NCBI GenBank assembly: GCA_900073065.1
Contig: FJOG01000005.1
Span: 62,001-126,000 of the forward strand
Reading direction: 5' to 3'
DNA from: Phialocephala subalpina
Taxonomy: Eukaryota; Ascomycota; Leotiomycetes; Helotiales; Mollisiaceae
Length of the DNA stretch: 64,000 nt
The position numbers were made by a program, and so were the translations under genes. Of this stretch, positions 33,402-45,286 are shown piece by piece. How positions within the stretch are numbered: the stretch's first letter is position 1; every line of letters begins with the position of its first letter. Under the pieces are notes generated by a model that worked only from the letters and a program-made list of their open reading frames with translations, was not told the DNA's origin and ran no database searches.

Positions 33402-36400
33402 ATGTCTGCGCCAACTCCCAACGACGGCTCCGAGGACGTCAACGATTTTCTGCAGCGCATCAAAGAGCTGGGTGACAAACGAGACCAGGAAGACGAGGAA
33501 CGGAACAGGCTTCTAGAAGAAGAGATATTGAAGGGAAGAGCAGAACGACAGGCCCGGAGAGCTGGTAGGTCGTCCCAATGGCAGCACGCTGCCGCTGTGT
33601 GACAGCTCACCTTGCTTCTTGGTACCAAGCTGACCATCAGGACAATAGAACGAGCAAGATCCATCTCCCCAACGAAATCGTCTCCTGCCAATACGCCCGT
33701 AGCGGCTCGAATATCTACTGCACAAGCGAACACGATGTCCCAATCGCCGAAGATGGACATTGGAAGTGGCTCTGAAGCTCGACCAGAAGTGGAACATGAA
33801 GACGCGATGGAAAAGTTGACGGGCGGCTCGATATCACCCATGAAGGAAAATATATCTCCGATTGATAGCGGACGCGAAATCGGCGAACTAGATAACAAAC
33901 GAGACTCATCTGCCAAAAGCTCCCCCTCAAGCGCCATGCCTTCGAGGAATTCAACATTATCCTGGCAACGAAGGCCGACCTCACAATCGTCTGACCGCCC
34001 TCGAAGTCGCCCTCTTTCAATGGTAGCTTCAGAGAACGCTGCACGATCACCTCGAACTACCGGAACTCCAGAACCATCTACAAGCACCGAACCGACACTC
34101 TCACGCGAGCAAATTGCTCAGTCCCTAGCATCTAAAGACCCCGCGTGGTTTCGCCAGACCGCAGATAGAGGAATAGGCTCGCCAGCATACAGACGGAATC
34201 AAGTCGAAGACGAGGACAGATCAGATCACGCATCGACTTCTGCGCGCATACAAATGCCTGGGATGTCACAAAACGCGTCTGGCGCGGAGAAGGCAGTGGA
34301 GGACCCTGTCGATCGCTCGTCCTCCCCGTCTAGGACCACCACGTTGTCTGGAAGTGGTTCGAGGGGTTCATATCAAGCAAGCCCAAAGATTTCGAGCGGT
34401 TTCGGCTCCCCAATGCCATTGACACCCGCGCAAAGATTCGAACCACCAGCAGACTCAAAGTCTGAGGGTCGTGGTCTGGCAATGTCACCTACGCAAGGAC
34501 GAATTTCTCCCGAACGACTCGACCGACCACCGTCCCCAACGAAAGGCATGGGCGGATTTGTACAAAGCGCGATGATGAAGAGGTCGGACAGTGTGAGCAA
34601 AAGATGGAGCGTTCAGTCACCAACAGGCTTGAGCAGGGGCAATTCTGTGGCCAGTCGTGTTAGTGTTGATCTAGGCAATGGCACTTCTCTAAGCAATATT
34701 GCCAATGCGATAGAACCTCGAACAGGTAGTAAGAGTCGAGAAAACTCTCCACATCCACTGTCTCGGCCATCTTCAAGTCACAGCAACGCTACGCTCACAC
34801 AGGAACGCCCGGGCACTGCAAATTCTATGAAAAGCACCATGACAACCTCCACAACATCTACGTCAAACGATGTCTTTATCAAACCAGCTCTGCCTGCCTC
34901 GCGTATACAGACACCGACTAGCTTCAGAGCCGATCAGCAAGACGACCCCGAGGCGACACCAAAGCGACCAGAAACCCCACCACCTTCAAGCCCCTCGAAG
35001 ACCATGGATCCTAGAAGATGGAGCCCCACGAAATCGAGTTGGCTTGAGAGCGCTTTGAATAAACCAGAATCCCCAAAGCCCAAAGCCGCTGCACCAGTAC
35101 CACAACAGCCTGCTTGGATGAAGCAAAAAGGCAGTGTTGACCTGCTCCGCAGTCCTACATCCGCCTCAAAGCACGAAGTCAGCATTGGTGGTCTCATGAG
35201 ATCTCCACCACCTGGTCCGATGAAGCAACAGAGCTTGGGAGCGATCTCTTCGGGTTTCAGTCCAATGGCCAAGAGTGTTTTCGAGAACAAGGTTTCACAA
35301 GAAAACAAAGGCCCATCCAAGTTCAGCGAGCCTTCTGCTGCAACTACCCCATCGAGTACATCCCTTCCGAAATCTCCTCCTGTGGCCGGCAAAGTCAAGC
35401 CCGAAACACCACCGAAGAAAGATTTCAGAGCGAATTTGAAACCTCGTGAGGTCTCATCAGGCGGCAATAACTCGAACGAGCCCGAATTCAAGAACGTTTT
35501 CGGTCAGTTGAAGCGTACGAAGACGCAGAACTACGTTGCACCAGATGAGCTTAAGAATAATATCACCCGAGGCAAAGCTGCATTGAACATTACTGGAGGT
35601 CCGAAAAAGACCGAACGCAAGGATGAGTTTAAGGAAGCCATTCTCAAGAAGAAGGAGGACTTCAAGAAGGCACAAATAGAGGGCAAAGGCATTACGAGGT
35701 CTACAAGTGGTGGGGTGCAAGAATCACCTGTACCCGAGGCCTTGGCCAAAAGACAAGCACTGGGAAGATCTGGCTCTAACGCTTCCGAGTTGAGTGCTCA
35801 AGGCACGTCTTCGCGACCTCAATCATTTTCAGACTCACCAATGCCCACGTTGACGAAAGAAACAAGCGCTCCTGGTCGTCTTCAAGCAAAGGAGCCTTCC
35901 GTAGGAAAACTGGCAGGAAGATTGAATCCTGGCTTGGCTGGCTTACTGGCTCGTGGGCCACCTTCTATGGCGAGCGATACCTCACGGTCATCAAGCCCGG
36001 CTCAGTCTCAGCGCACCGCAAGTCTGAGCACATCTACTAGAGATCCAGAAGAACCTGGTCCACAACTTACACATATGACAAAAGGTCGTGCTCGTGGGCC
36101 TCGAAGAAAGGCTCCGTCGACTACACCGGCAGCCACTACTCCGACACCTGCAGCTTCGAAGTCTGCTGAGTCAAAATTATCGTCCCCAGATGCGAGAGAA
36201 GAGATTGCGGCGAAAGGGCCAGAATCAGTACCATTGTCTCCCAGAAAGCGGGCGCTCACTTTGATACAGATAAAAGTTGCAGATGCAGCCCCAACATCTA
36301 CATCGAAAGCCGATATTGAAAACTCCGGATCACAACCATCATCTCCACGCAAACTCGATATGAAGCGACGATCGCAATTCCTACAAGAAGCCTCGAAGGC

Positions 36401-38321
36401 TGCCATTGTACCATCGCAGTTGGAAGCCCCCAAGCCATTGTCCCCTACCAAAGCTAATCCCTCCGAGATAACTATGAAGTCCCAGGAGCCCCCTGAAGCC
36501 AAAGCAGTGCCAGCCACAAAGCCCAAACCAAGCACTCCGCAGAAGCCTCCTGCTTCTTTTCCCAAGGCATCTGACGAATCCCCAAAGCCGGCAGCTGACT
36601 CTCCCGAAACAGCCAAACTCCGACCCGCACCGTTATCACTGTCGAAGCCTGCCATTGCAAACCAGACTCCTACCTTCAATGGATCTCAAACTAGCAACCG
36701 CGAAAGTCCCATCAAGAGTGTTACATCTGCTCAATCTCCTGTTGTCTCAGTCAAGAATGCTGCTGCTCAATGGAGTCGACCTTCGCAAACAAAAGCAACA
36801 CAAGACTCGCCTCGCGTCAGATCTCCGATTAAATTGCCCACTCAAGCTGATGAGAACGCAGCTATGGTAGGAGCCGGTTTGAGATCGGCCAGTCCAGATA
36901 AGCCAAAGGAGCCAGCCGGGTCAGGAACTTCAAGTTTCAAGCCTACTCCTTCGGCACGACCTCTTCCTACGCCGCCAACAAAGGGACCATTGTCCCCACC
37001 ATCTAGTGCAGGTCTTGGCCCTCCGCAGTCACCCACGAAAATTGGCAACAGTCCTATACCTCAAACGTCGGAAGCGACGAATATGATTGGTGCATTCTTC
37101 ACAGGATCAAAAACAGGCACACCAGACTTCAAGGCTGATACGGCTACCTTGCTTTCTACTCGGCCTGATCAAGGAACTGACGTTCGGACATTGAGATCAA
37201 GCTTGTATCAATTATCCAGCGATGGAAAGAAGCAAGTCGTTCCTAGTCACCAGGAAAGAATTTTGTTTGAGGGAAATCTCTATCTTTGTACGCATACGTT
37301 TGGAAACCCTGCTGGGAAACGAGTGACAGAGGTCTACTTCTGGGTTGGAGATGAGGTATCAAGCTCTACAGTTGAGGATGCCGAGATCTTTGCTCGAAGA
37401 GAAGCCAAATCAGCTAGTGGAAAGCTAATTACGCTTCGACAAGGCAAAGAAAGTCCTGAGTTCTTCCATGCTCTGGGTGGGATCGTAATCACCCGCAGAG
37501 GCTCTTCAAACAAATACGACTCTCTGGCTCCTCATATCCTTTGTGGACGCAAGCATTTTGGCCAGATCGCTTTCGACGAAGTCGACTTTGCCCCTGACAG
37601 CTTATGCTCGGGCTTTCCTTACCTCATCTCGACACCATCCGGAAAATCATATTTGTGGAAAGGCAAGGGCAGTGGCATCGAGGAACTCTCTTGTGCTCGA
37701 CTCATTGGCATGGACTTTGGCCTTACAGGCGAAATTGAGGAGGTCGAAGATGGTAACGAGCATGCGTCTTTCTTACAAATATTCGGGAGCGGAGCTCAGA
37801 TCCCAAAATCTGCAGACCACTGGAAGCTAAAGTCCAACTACAACAAATACTGCGTCCGGCTGTTTAAGGCGGAATCTGGCACTAGAGAACAGGTGAGTGA
37901 TGGTAGCAATGTCCCCTATTTGAAATGGAACAAGCTGACAAAACAATAGGTCACTGAAATTAGCCCGTTCTGCTGGCAAGACCTCGATGCGAAGAAAATC
38001 TATATCCTTGACGCCTTCTTTGAGATCTACATTATCGTCGGCTCAGCTGCTCAGTCACAATACGCCTCGTTCCAGAATGCACTTATGTTCGCCCAGGAAT
38101 TCGGCATTCTCGCTGCGGGTATGGAGGACCGACCCTATGTCCCTGTAACAACAGTTGTACTTGAAGGAGTTCCAAAGGATATGAAGAGTGTGTTCCGCAA
38201 ATGGGTTCCAGGACGTGCGCCTACTCTCCACAAACCCATGTCGCCAACGGGGGGTATAAAACGGATGAAGAGTTTGAGAGTTCTGCCGCTTACAGCTGCT
38301 TTGGAGGCGACTCGACGCTAA
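33402..38321 (+). CDS. DUF4045 / gelsolin-repeat protein (villin-like actin-binding protein)
   Basis: Three exons, 33402-33564, 33649-37892 and 37950-38321, encode 1592 residues. The first 30 residues form a predicted coiled coil (DFLQRIKELGDKRDQEDEER). A very long Ser/Pro/Lys-rich disordered region follows, with dozens of SP motifs such as SPTKS and SPSKT that are candidate proline-directed kinase sites. It includes the DUF4045 core around FKNVFGQLKRTKTQNYVAPD. From about residue 1228 a gelsolin/villin-like tail begins (RPDQGTDVRTLRSSLYQL, TEVYFWVGDEVSSS) and ends with CWQDLDAKKIYILDAFFEIY. This combination is known in filamentous ascomycetes and suggests a role on actin at the cortex or hyphal tip. 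The acceptor at 33649 is chosen because an earlier one gives a stop. Confidence 0.88.
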
Positions 38322-39103
38322 GTTATTGCTTTTAGGGGACGAATTGAGATGTATGATGAGAGACGAGGTGATGAGCATACGCGGGATTGGATTGTATGCT
38401 ATGCTATGTTAATGCTTGTGTGATTCGCTTGTACATAATAGGGTTGAGCAGCCCCGGTATGCAGGTTGTCCTGAGGAGACGCCTGCTTGGGCATTAAACA
38501 TAATGAAGTTATTGATCGCACAATTAATGACTTCGAGCTGCCCAATTTGGAGCGAGAGTGGTGATGTGCCAAGAGAAGTGTGCGTGGTGTCAGACCGATG
38601 ACGATGATGACCACTCGTGAAGAAGAATGAGTCGAACGCTATGCGAGCAACATGCCCGGCCTTCGGCGGTACACTCAGAAGATCACTCCTTACACTTCAT
38701 TCTAACATTGGGGCTTGGTGATAAATTTATATTGTGGTCCGTTTGGTCTCCGCTTACATAATTCGACTGTTGATTCGCCAGTTCGTTTACTTCTCTTCTT
38801 CTCCTCCCAATCGAATCAGACATTCCAGCTCGTTGGTTTTCTAGACTTAAAGAAAGCTCAGCCTCGTCCATGCATTCGTTTCTCCTACAAGGGCATCGAG
38901 TTTAAGGTTAAGTTGCAGCCTGGTGTTGACGGCATTCGCGTCTTGAAGGCTGTGCCGCATCGATCCATCACCTTGATGTAAGCTTCAGGTTACACTAATT
39001 CCTTCTCTATCTCTCCTTCCATTCCACTCTTGCTTCAATGTTTCCCGTTTCTACTTCGTATGGATGATTGCATTTTGCAGAGGTGACAATAGCAATCTGC
39101 ATC
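38322..39103. other. Intergenic, gelsolin gene 3' end to the Zn2Cys6 regulator promoter
   Basis: 782 bp. An 88-codon open frame at 38715-38981 has no recognisable content or partner exon. No repeat or RNA gene was noticed. Confidence 0.4.
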
Positions 39104-41749
39104 ATGCCCTCGGAGCTGGTGAGGAAGCGGAGACAGTGTGGCCCGAAGACGAGGACCGGATGTCAGACGTGCAAGTAAGCAGCAACCCCGCGATTGAGAT
39201 GCAATTACTCACCCCACGATAGGATTCGCAGAGTCAAATGCGATGAAGCCAAACCCTCTTGCAAACGATGTACGAGCACAGGTCGAAAATGCGATGGATA
39301 CCCACAAGACCTCTCGATACCAAGTCCCGACGACAAAGACTACGGAGCGATCATACAACGAATAGCTACACATATGCCTGGGAGCACACAAGAGAAGAGG
39401 GGATTCCAATACTTCGTCACTTCAACTTCAGAAGAGCTCTCTGGCTTCTTCACTAGCTCGTTTTGGGAACATCTTATACTTCAAGCCAGCTCTACGGATT
39501 CTTCTTTACGGCATGCTGTTGTAGCAATTGGTTCCTTACACGAAGAATTTAAACACAATCGACTGACCTACGATGTGGAAACGGAGAGCAAAGGGCAGGC
39601 ATTTGCGACATCTCAATATACCAAAGCCATTGGGCACCTTCGGAAGGGACTCTTGAGCGGAAATCAAAAGCCAATGACAGCTCTGATGTCCTGCATTCTA
39701 TTCGCCTGCTTCGATTCTCTGCGAGGTTATTTCGACAACGCAATGATTCATCTACAAAGCGGGTTGAAGATCCTCCGAGACTACAAGGCAAGGTCACCAG
39801 AAGATACCCATATGCTGGAAACGCACATAACGCCTCTTTTCATGCGACTCAGTATCCAGGCAATCCTATACATTGATACGAGAAGTACGCCGGAACGCAG
39901 AGATCTAGTCAATGAATTGGCATTGGTATCTGCCAAAGAGACATCTGTACCAGAAGAGTTCGAATCGCTGGAGGAAGCTAGGAAGCACATGAACCAGTCA
40001 GCAAACGGTCTTTTCAGGATGTTCTATATGTGTGAACGTCAGTCCCACTCCCTCTTCAAGAACTTTCGGAAGTCTAACAAAATACAGCTCAAAAATCAAT
40101 GGACGAGCAACCTCCAGAAGCAAAGAAAATGGCTCTCCGATACATAAGGCAAATCAATACCTGGAACAGATCATTCGAGAAATTCATGGCTGCGAAATCC
40201 CACAATTTCAACAGCAAGCAGCTGCGAGGAGCTGCACTTCTTAAGATTCATCATTTAATATCAACAATTATGGCAGATGTCACACCAGACGAGACAGATA
40301 CGAGGTGCATTGCTGAAGCGGTCAATGATCGCAATAAGTTTCGTCGTTATGAGAGTGATTTTAGGATAGTGGTTAACCTGGCAAGGTCTCTGATCGTGGC
40401 TGCGGAGCAGGATGCGAAATCTGGAAGGCCTCCACTCACTTTCTCGACGGATCTTGGTCTGGTGGGTCCATTATATTATGTTTGTATTCGTTGTACGGAG
40501 CCGACAGTCAAGATGCAATCCTTGGAGCTTCTGCTACGGATACCTCGGAGAGAAGGAATGTGGGATAGTGAGTCTGCTGTCAAGATGATCAGGGAATATT
40601 GGGAGATTGAGAGGCGGCATGATGAGTNNNNNNNNNNNNNNNNNNNNNNNNNNNNNNNNNNNNNNNNNNNNNNNNNNNNNNNNNNNNNNNNNNNNNNNNN
40701 NNNNNNNNNNNNNNNNNNNNNNNNNNNNNNNNNNNNNNNNNNNNNNNNNNNNNNNNNNNNNNNNNNNNNNNNNNNNNNNNNNNNNNNNNNNNNNNNNNNN
40801 NNNNNNNNNNNNNNNNNNNNNNNNNNNNNNNNNNNNNNNNNNNNNNNNNNNNNNNNNNNNNNNNNNNNNNNNNNNNNNNNNNNNNNNNNNNNNNNNNNNN
40901 NNNNNNNNNNNNNNNNNNNNNNNNNNNNNNNNNNNNNNNNNNNNNNNNNNNNNNNNNNNNNNNNNNNNNNNNNNNNNNNNNNNNNNNNNNNNNNNNNNNN
41001 NNNNNNNNNNNNNNNNNNNNNNNNNNNNNNNNNNNNNNNNNNNNNNNNNNNNNNNNNNNNNNNNNNNNNNNNNNNNNNNNNNNNNNNNNNNNNNNNNNNN
41101 NNNNNNNNNNNNNNNNNNNNNNNNNNNNNNNNNNNNNNNNNNNNNNNNNNNNNNNNNNNNNNNNNNNNNNNNNNNNNNNNNNNNNNNNNNNNNNNNNNNN
41201 NNNNNNNNNNNNNNNNNNNNNNNNNNNNNNNNNNNNNNNNNNNNNNNNNNNNNNNNNNNNNNNNNNNNNNNNNNNNNNNNNNNNNATGATGAGTTGCAGA
41301 AGAACGCACCAGATGGGGAGAAAACGACCCCAACTCCACTGTCTGAGATTGTGGATCTAGTTTTTAGCGATGGGATGAGATGGGAATGGAAGTGGAAATA
41401 TCCTTTGGGCATGATGCCCGTAACGCTAAAATCAAATGACGGCAGCGACCTCGTCAGCACATTCTCCGATGATTGGAAAGATCTTCTCGAAGATCAGAGT
41501 TGGTTTACTGAGGACTTCACGATGGGTACTGAAAGTACTTTTGGAATGGAAGGCTCAATGGGTACCCCGAATACTTTCGGGACGGAAAGTTCTTCTGGGA
41601 GGGAAAGCACGTTCGGATTCGAAAGTACGCCCGGGTTGGAGAGCGACTTGAGCGCCGCCCCCTCGCCCGGCTCAGCGGAATTGATGCAATGGGTCATCCC
41701 TACAACTCTCGCGGATACACCGAGCGATTCTGAGATGCATGGATTATGA
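39104..41749 (+). CDS. Zn2Cys6 transcription factor (contains an assembly gap)
   Basis: Nuclear regulator. Exons are 39104-39174, 39223-40037 and 40088 onward, with the third interrupted by 658 Ns (40628-41285) and resuming to the stop at 41749. The zinc cluster spans the first intron: TGCQTCK, then IRRVKCDEAKPSCKRCTST and GRKC, giving six cysteines in C-X2-C-X6-C-X6-C-X2-C-X6-C spacing. A fungal-specific regulatory domain follows. The bases flanking the gap share ATGATGAGT, and collapsing on this overlap gives IERRHDELQKNAPDGEK in one frame and a 626-residue protein. The tail has about five short repeats of the type GTESTFG. Its position at the head of the transporter, monooxygenase and P450 group suggests it may be the local regulator. 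Confidence 0.88.
40628..41285. other. Assembly gap (658 Ns)
   Basis: A run of Ns inside the regulator gene. The left flank ends CATGATGAGT and the right flank starts ATGATGAGTTG. The two flanks are open in compatible frames when overlapped by nine bases, so little or no real sequence may be missing. Confidence 0.95.
41520..41640 (+). repeat. Intragenic degenerate tandem repeat in the regulator tail
   Basis: Successive units encode GTESTFG, MEGSMGTPNTFG, TESSSGRESTFG and FESTPG, sharing the core GxESTFG or TFG-ES. The DNA shows repeated GAAAGTACTTTTGG-like words. Such units can change in number by slippage. Confidence 0.55.
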
Positions 41750-42284
41750 TACCTACTTTTGGCGTTTTGGGTGGGCACAGGGTTTCGGGGTTGGAGAAGA
41801 GGTGGCGAATATGATATACCTATGGTCGCGGACCCCCACAAACTACATCTAGTTACGGATGTTGGATCTACGAAATACGACAATTATCATTACTCACAAT
41901 TTACGACTTACAAACGAGGGACTCTACCGAGCGTCCCATTATTCCGCTTGTGATTGGACTCTGAAAGAATTGAGTTTCGAATGGGAGTGCGCCTTCCCAC
42001 TATCAAATCTTCAGGTAGTTCCCAATGTTTCAATAATGATGGGAGAATCGTAGGTCTTATTTCAGCATTCACTCACACTCTGATGGCCACGTCTTCTGTT
42101 TCTTTTCGGGTCTTACTCTGGGCAGTCCCCGTTTTATCTTCTTTCCCAGAGACATCCAGAATCATCAAAAGGACAGTCAAGCGCAAAGTCCAAGTCACCC
42201 TGTCCGCTGTTTCAATCAATTCATCATGCTACGTTCCTAGCTCGTCTCTCAATCCTCACGCATGCTCCTTCTTAATCTTAACCC
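41750..42284. other. Intergenic between convergent genes
   Basis: 535 bp of 3' flanks of the regulator and of the TRI12-type pump. No gene is supported. Confidence 0.45.
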
Positions 42285-44387
42285 TCAAACAACAGCTTTC
42301 TCAGCCGGCTCATCCTTCTCCACCGTGGCCTCAACATGCTCAGTCATGAGTTCCTTCACTCCCTTCAAAAATAAAATCGCCACCAAAGCCAAAACCACAA
42401 ACGGAATAATACTCGACCAAGCCAATCTATACGCCGCTGCATACGTGTCCTGACTAGCCTTTGTCGCCGCTCCAATTACGGCATTATTAATCCCAGGCAC
42501 ATCGGCAAATCCTGTTCCAGCAGAAAAAGCTTCGAGTAAAGCAGGAATTGAGGAAGATGGAAGACCGGCCTTCGTTGCAGCGGAGGAGACGGAGGAAGCA
42601 TAGTTAGAGGATATTTTGGAGTTTATGATGGTGTCGAGGACGGCGGAACCGAAGGCGCCGCCGAGGGCGCGGGCGGAGAATGCGAGGCCAGTGGCAGTCG
42701 AAAGATATGCATGAGGAGCGGTGAATTGGACGAGGGCTACTAGGAGAGTTAGGGGTCCGGATTGACCGATTCCAGAAATGACGTTGAAGCCTATTTGGGC
42801 ATTGTTCATGCTTGGTTTGATGTTGGCGTAACAGATTGTTCTGTTTGACTCGTCAGAAAGTTGGGGGAAGGTCGAGGTGGATGACTTACACGACCAGGAA
42901 GAAGGTAAATGTTATGAGAAGAGGCGACTTAAGGTCCTTCTTCCAGGTTGAATACAACCTATCAATGTTAGCCAGATTCAGGTATGCGATTCCTTCCAGA
43001 CTTACGTGATCGGTATTGACGCAAACATAGTTATCAAAGTGTACGAAAGCTGCCGAATCGAGATCTTCCATGAGTTCGTCTCAAATCCAAGATTAAGAAC
43101 AATCAGCGGCGTTACACTGTTGACAGCGCTGTAGAAGATCCAGCCTTCAACTGCAAAAGCGAATACAGAAAGCCCAAAATTCGGTCCATTTTTGAAGAAG
43201 ATATGAGCGACGAGTCCGTCCTCTCTTCCTTTCCATTCTGTACCAGGTCAGTTTGTTCCTCTTCGACTTGGATATCAAGCTCACCATAGACAGCAAACCC
43301 AACCAAAGCCACAAGACCAACTGTCAAAGGCGCTACAACATGAGCATCGTGCCATTTGTAAACGCCGCCAGCCCAATCGAGAGCCAACAGCATCAAAGTC
43401 GCAGAGACAATGAAGAGGAGAGACCCAATGGGATCGCATGCCCAAACTACTTTCTTCCAAGACATCTTGGGAAAGTCAGACTCTTTCTTTGGATGATAGA
43501 AAAAAAAGAGACCGAGCACAGTGGCTGCGAAGAAACCAGCCTGGATCCAGAAGATAATGCGCCAGCCTCCGGGGTTGGAATTCGTTGCTGCTCCTGCGCC
43601 TAGACTTCCGACTCTGTTTCAAGGGTTAGTAGATTTGAGATTTGATGTATATGGAGGTTGCACTTACACTCCGCCCACTGCACCTCCAAGGAAAGCGAAG
43701 CCGTTCGCCAGAGCACGATATTTCAGGGGCAAAACTTCAGATGGGATAGCTTGGACGATAGAAATCGTGGACAACGTGCAGCCAACCAGGATTCCACCTC
43801 CAATGAGCATGGTCATAGAAGTAGCTTTCGCTGACACGATTGCACCGATGAAAGAGATGGCCGCTGGAGCTATCGCCAACCACTTTCTGTCAAGGACGTC
43901 GGAGAGACGGCCAACGATGGGCGACAGCACACTTTGCATTAATAGGGGACCCTGGGAAGTCGTCAGACTTGACTTTGTGGGGGAATGGGAAGAGAGGTAC
44001 TTGAATGATCCAGCCTGCAATTGCGGCATCACCTAGATCTCGGATGATGAAGCCTATCACTGAGCCTGCAGCTACAACTACGAAGACTTGTGCCATGATG
44101 CTATATCGGAGTCAGATTCGTGTTCTGGACATTCTTGTGTACGGTATCACCCACGCAAAACATGTCACACTACATTTCTGGTTAGCGAGGCTCAATAGGG
44201 AGTGAAGACGGTCCAGGACTTACAAAACCACCATCCAAGACCTCCATGTCAAGTTGATGTGGTGATCATCTCTATACGAATCAACCTTCACGACCGGTTC
44301 AGCAGTCATCTGCTCAATTTGAGATGCAGTTTGACCTTCATCAGCCTTTGAGGTGATCTCCATCTTGTTGTCACTTGCGTCCGCCAT
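42285..44387 (-). CDS. MFS transporter of the TRI12 / DHA2 drug-efflux type
   Basis: Plasma-membrane or vacuolar proton antiporter, probably exporting a small organic molecule. Seven exons on minus: 44387-44224, 44100-44001, 43951-43668, 43613-43285, 43237-43006, 42958-42890 and 42840-42285. They sum to 1734 nt and encode 577 residues. After a soluble N-terminus of about 50 residues come about 14 hydrophobic segments, including VFVVVAAGSVIGFII, IAPAAISFIGAIVS, LLFIVSATLMLLALDWAGG and IIPFVVLALVAILFL. Conserved MFS loop motifs are present (SPIVGRLSDVLDRK). A 47-nt intron at 43238-43284 explains what otherwise looks like a frameshift. The family includes the trichothecene pump TRI12 and siderophore transporters, and the actual substrate here is unknown. 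Confidence 0.9.
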
Positions 44388-45286
44388 GGTGGTACAGTAA
44401 GTCAAGATAGATGAAAGTTATTCAAACGACCAAGCAGGTCAACAAGGCGTCCGGCGCTTCTCTATAAGCAAGATCTTTCGCTCTTGTTTCACCACTTTTC
44501 TTCGAGGCAGGGAGGTTCTCCGCTCATGCTGTGTTAGGCGGAAGCCATAGTCTAGACTCTAACCTTCGAAAACGCTGCCGCTCGGTAAAAAGTTCACCAG
44601 GTCACCTCTATCTTTCCTTGGGACATGCTTACAATTCCAAGCATCGTATTAAGTGCAGCAGTTCGCAGCCTCCGCTTCACCTTCCCAGTCTATGAGGCCT
44701 TCACGAGCCAGCATTTGTCATGTGTCTCCCGCCCTCCTCCGCCACTGAATCGCAGAACATCCGGCAGACCTCTCACTCGTCAATATTAGCCCTCAAAGCC
44801 CTCCTTCAAGCTCACAAATTGCTACCAGGCTACCAGAAACAGCAAGAGTGGAGTAAAGACAGGACGTCAACGGAGCGGGGCTAAGTTAGTGTGGAGTTGG
44901 GGAAAGAGGGGTTTGGTGGAATGTGGGGTCGTGATGGTGGCTTCGGGATTCCCCCTCGACAGTGACGCATGACACTTGGCAGATTCGGGGCTTTGTCGCA
45001 CAGACTTTGACACAGTAGCATTGATCGATCGAGAATCAAGAAGAGAAATGTGTTCACGAATCGGGAAGAGAAGCCAAGATTAAATATAGATCTTTGGAAC
45101 AGCCACTGAGATGGAATGTTTAGTCGTTACTAAATTTAATTCGGATCTTGGTATGCGTTTTCGTCCCTACTTACCTAGGTCTATCCTTGCCCTTGTACAT
45201 CCTCTCGTAAATTTAACTTACAGTACAAATGCACTTTGGTATCACACGCTACTTCAAAGCTAAACACTTTGCCGGGCTGAATCCAT
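44388..45286. other. Intergenic between the two MFS transporter genes
   Basis: 899 bp with the promoter of the TRI12-type pump and the 3' flank of the next transporter. No gene, repeat or RNA was recognised. Confidence 0.45.

Noticed and set aside
32940..33475. Plus- and minus-strand open frames between ARL2 and the gelsolin gene
   Set aside because: No recognisable content, they overlap each other, and they lie where UTR and promoter are expected.
34934..36679. Long minus-strand open frames inside the DUF4045/gelsolin gene
   Set aside because: They are antisense shadows of a codon-biased, SP-rich coding region with no independent motifs.
40099..41749. Several long open frames composed mostly of undetermined residues
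   Set aside because: They run through the N gap. Only the frame consistent with the flanking regulator exons is kept.
43238..43284. Apparent frameshift in the TRI12-type pump
   Set aside because: A 47-nt intron with gtgagc donor and tacag acceptor restores frame (VYEWKGREDG), so the gene is intact.
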